Assembly (NCBI RefSeq): GCF_011769525.1
Contig: NZ_CP050440.1
Span: 7,922,001-7,986,000 of the forward strand
From: Tolypothrix sp. PCC 7910
GTDB lineage: Bacteria; Cyanobacteriota; Cyanobacteriia; Cyanobacteriales; Nostocaceae
Length of the DNA: 64,000 bases
Direction: 5' to 3'
The translations under genes were made by a program, and so were the position numbers. Of the stretch, positions 63,601 to 64,000 are shown one piece after another. The notes below the pieces were generated by a model. It worked only from the letters and a program-made list of their open reading frames with translations, searched no databases and was not told the DNA's origin. Each line of letters opens with the position of its first letter. Within the stretch, counting starts at the first letter, position 1.

Positions 63601-64000
63601 AGAAATTAGAGTTCGTGGTACTGTTCAGGGTGTAGGTTTTCGCCCTACCGTTTATCGTATTGCTAAAGCTTGCGGTTTACGGGGTGATGTTTGTAATGAT
63701 GGACAAGGTGTGTTAATTCGCCTATCTGGTAGCGAAGCAGCCTTGGCAGAATTTATCGTCAAATTACAGCAAGAATGTCCACCATTAGCGAGAATTGAAG
63801 AAATCATCAGAACACCGATTACAGAAGAATTGAATTTTGATGATTTTGCGATCGCCCATAGTGTTACTAATAAAATTAAAACAGCCATCTCCCCTGACGC
63901 TGGGATTTGTCCCCAATGTCAACAAGAAATTTTTGACCCTTTTAGCCGTTATTTTCGCTATCCCTTCACCAACTGTACCCATTGCGGCCCCAGATTGAGT
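63590..64000 (+). CDS. hypF: Hydrogenase maturation carbamoyltransferase HypF, 5' part (cut by window edge)
   Basis: HypF converts carbamoyl phosphate and ATP to the precursor of the CN ligands of NiFe hydrogenase, working with HypE. The first 137 codons are visible. An acylphosphatase-like domain comes first (IRVRGTVQGVGFRPTVYRIA, about 6-25), then the start of the zinc-finger region (ISPDAGICPQCQQEIFDP and NCTHCGPRLS). The frame stays open to the edge. ATG 63590 lies inside the end of the NHL gene. It indicates that further hyp genes follow outside the window. Confidence 0.95.
   Translation, partial: MATEEIRVRGTVQGVGFRPTVYRIAKACGLRGDVCNDGQGVLIRLSGSEAALAEFIVKLQQECPPLARIEEIIRTPITEELNFDDFAIAHSVTNKIKTAISPDAGICPQCQQEIFDPFSRYFRYPFTNCTHCGPRLS

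Overview
The window looks like the chromosome of a filamentous, probably heterocyst-forming cyanobacterium of the Nostoc/Anabaena type. The evidence is dense GCGATCGC (HIP1) octamers, photosynthesis genes (petB-petD, ctpA, rpaA), cyanobacterial families (CalA-type cyAbrB, GUN4, a Slr1339-like protein), heptamer short tandem repeats between genes, an H-NOX whose haem-pocket residues match the well-studied Nostoc protein, and a hydrogenase-maturation (hyp) region with an NHL-repeat gene directly before hypF. Identifications rest on reading motifs and recalling families; no database was searched.

Layout. 1-5.1 kb: nitrate uptake operon nrtABCD (minus strand, nrtD cut by the window edge), with no nirA in front. 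5.1-7.5 kb: gene-poor, with a remnant that appears to join the first residues of a BicA/SulP bicarbonate transporter to the tail of a cation/proton antiporter, and a 23-residue membrane peptide gene. 7.4-13 kb: phosphodiester glycosidase-like protein, tRNA-His, a kinase-GUN4 fusion, then cbiX and cobA for siroheme. 13-16 kb: secreted unknown protein, then an IS5/ISL2-type element inserted into an older degraded IS1-like element. 16-23.3 kb: SPFH protein with a tiny ribbon-helix-helix-like gene, a B12-binding radical SAM enzyme, sucrose-phosphate synthase, ComB. 23.5-26.1 kb: three tandem 201-residue VWA proteins and a Slr1339-like protein. 26.2-32.2 kb: a large two-partner-secretion exoprotein, a family of double-glycine-leader Gly-rich peptides (two intact, one broken), and an Sfp/HetI-type phosphopantetheinyl transferase. 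32-38.5 kb: TspO-like protein, YheT-like hydrolase, rpaA, ctpA, petB, petD. 38.7-52.9 kb: anti-sigma-type ATPase, glycosyltransferase, zinc-ribbon membrane proteins, TPR pseudogene, pyrR, cbiB, Rrf2 regulator, calA, ClC channel, murF, a CNB-histidine kinase, a DUF72 protein and an exported RidA. 53.3-60.1 kb: a signalling block. 60.9-64 kb: TPR protein, NHL-repeat protein and the start of hypF.

The most interesting block is 53.3-60.1 kb. An H-NOX haem sensor overlaps a 1297-residue hybrid kinase whose N-terminus looks like an HNOBA (H-NOX-associated) domain and which ends in two receivers and an HPt domain. The next gene on that strand is a receiver-SpoIIE phosphatase, whose 3' end overlaps a convergent anti-sigma kinase/STAS antagonist pair. 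Read together this is a plausible complete path from nitric oxide through a phosphorelay to a sigma-factor partner switch. The nested insertion sequences (with readable terminal repeats and target duplication), the peptide family and the bicA-antiporter deletion remnant are the other main observations.
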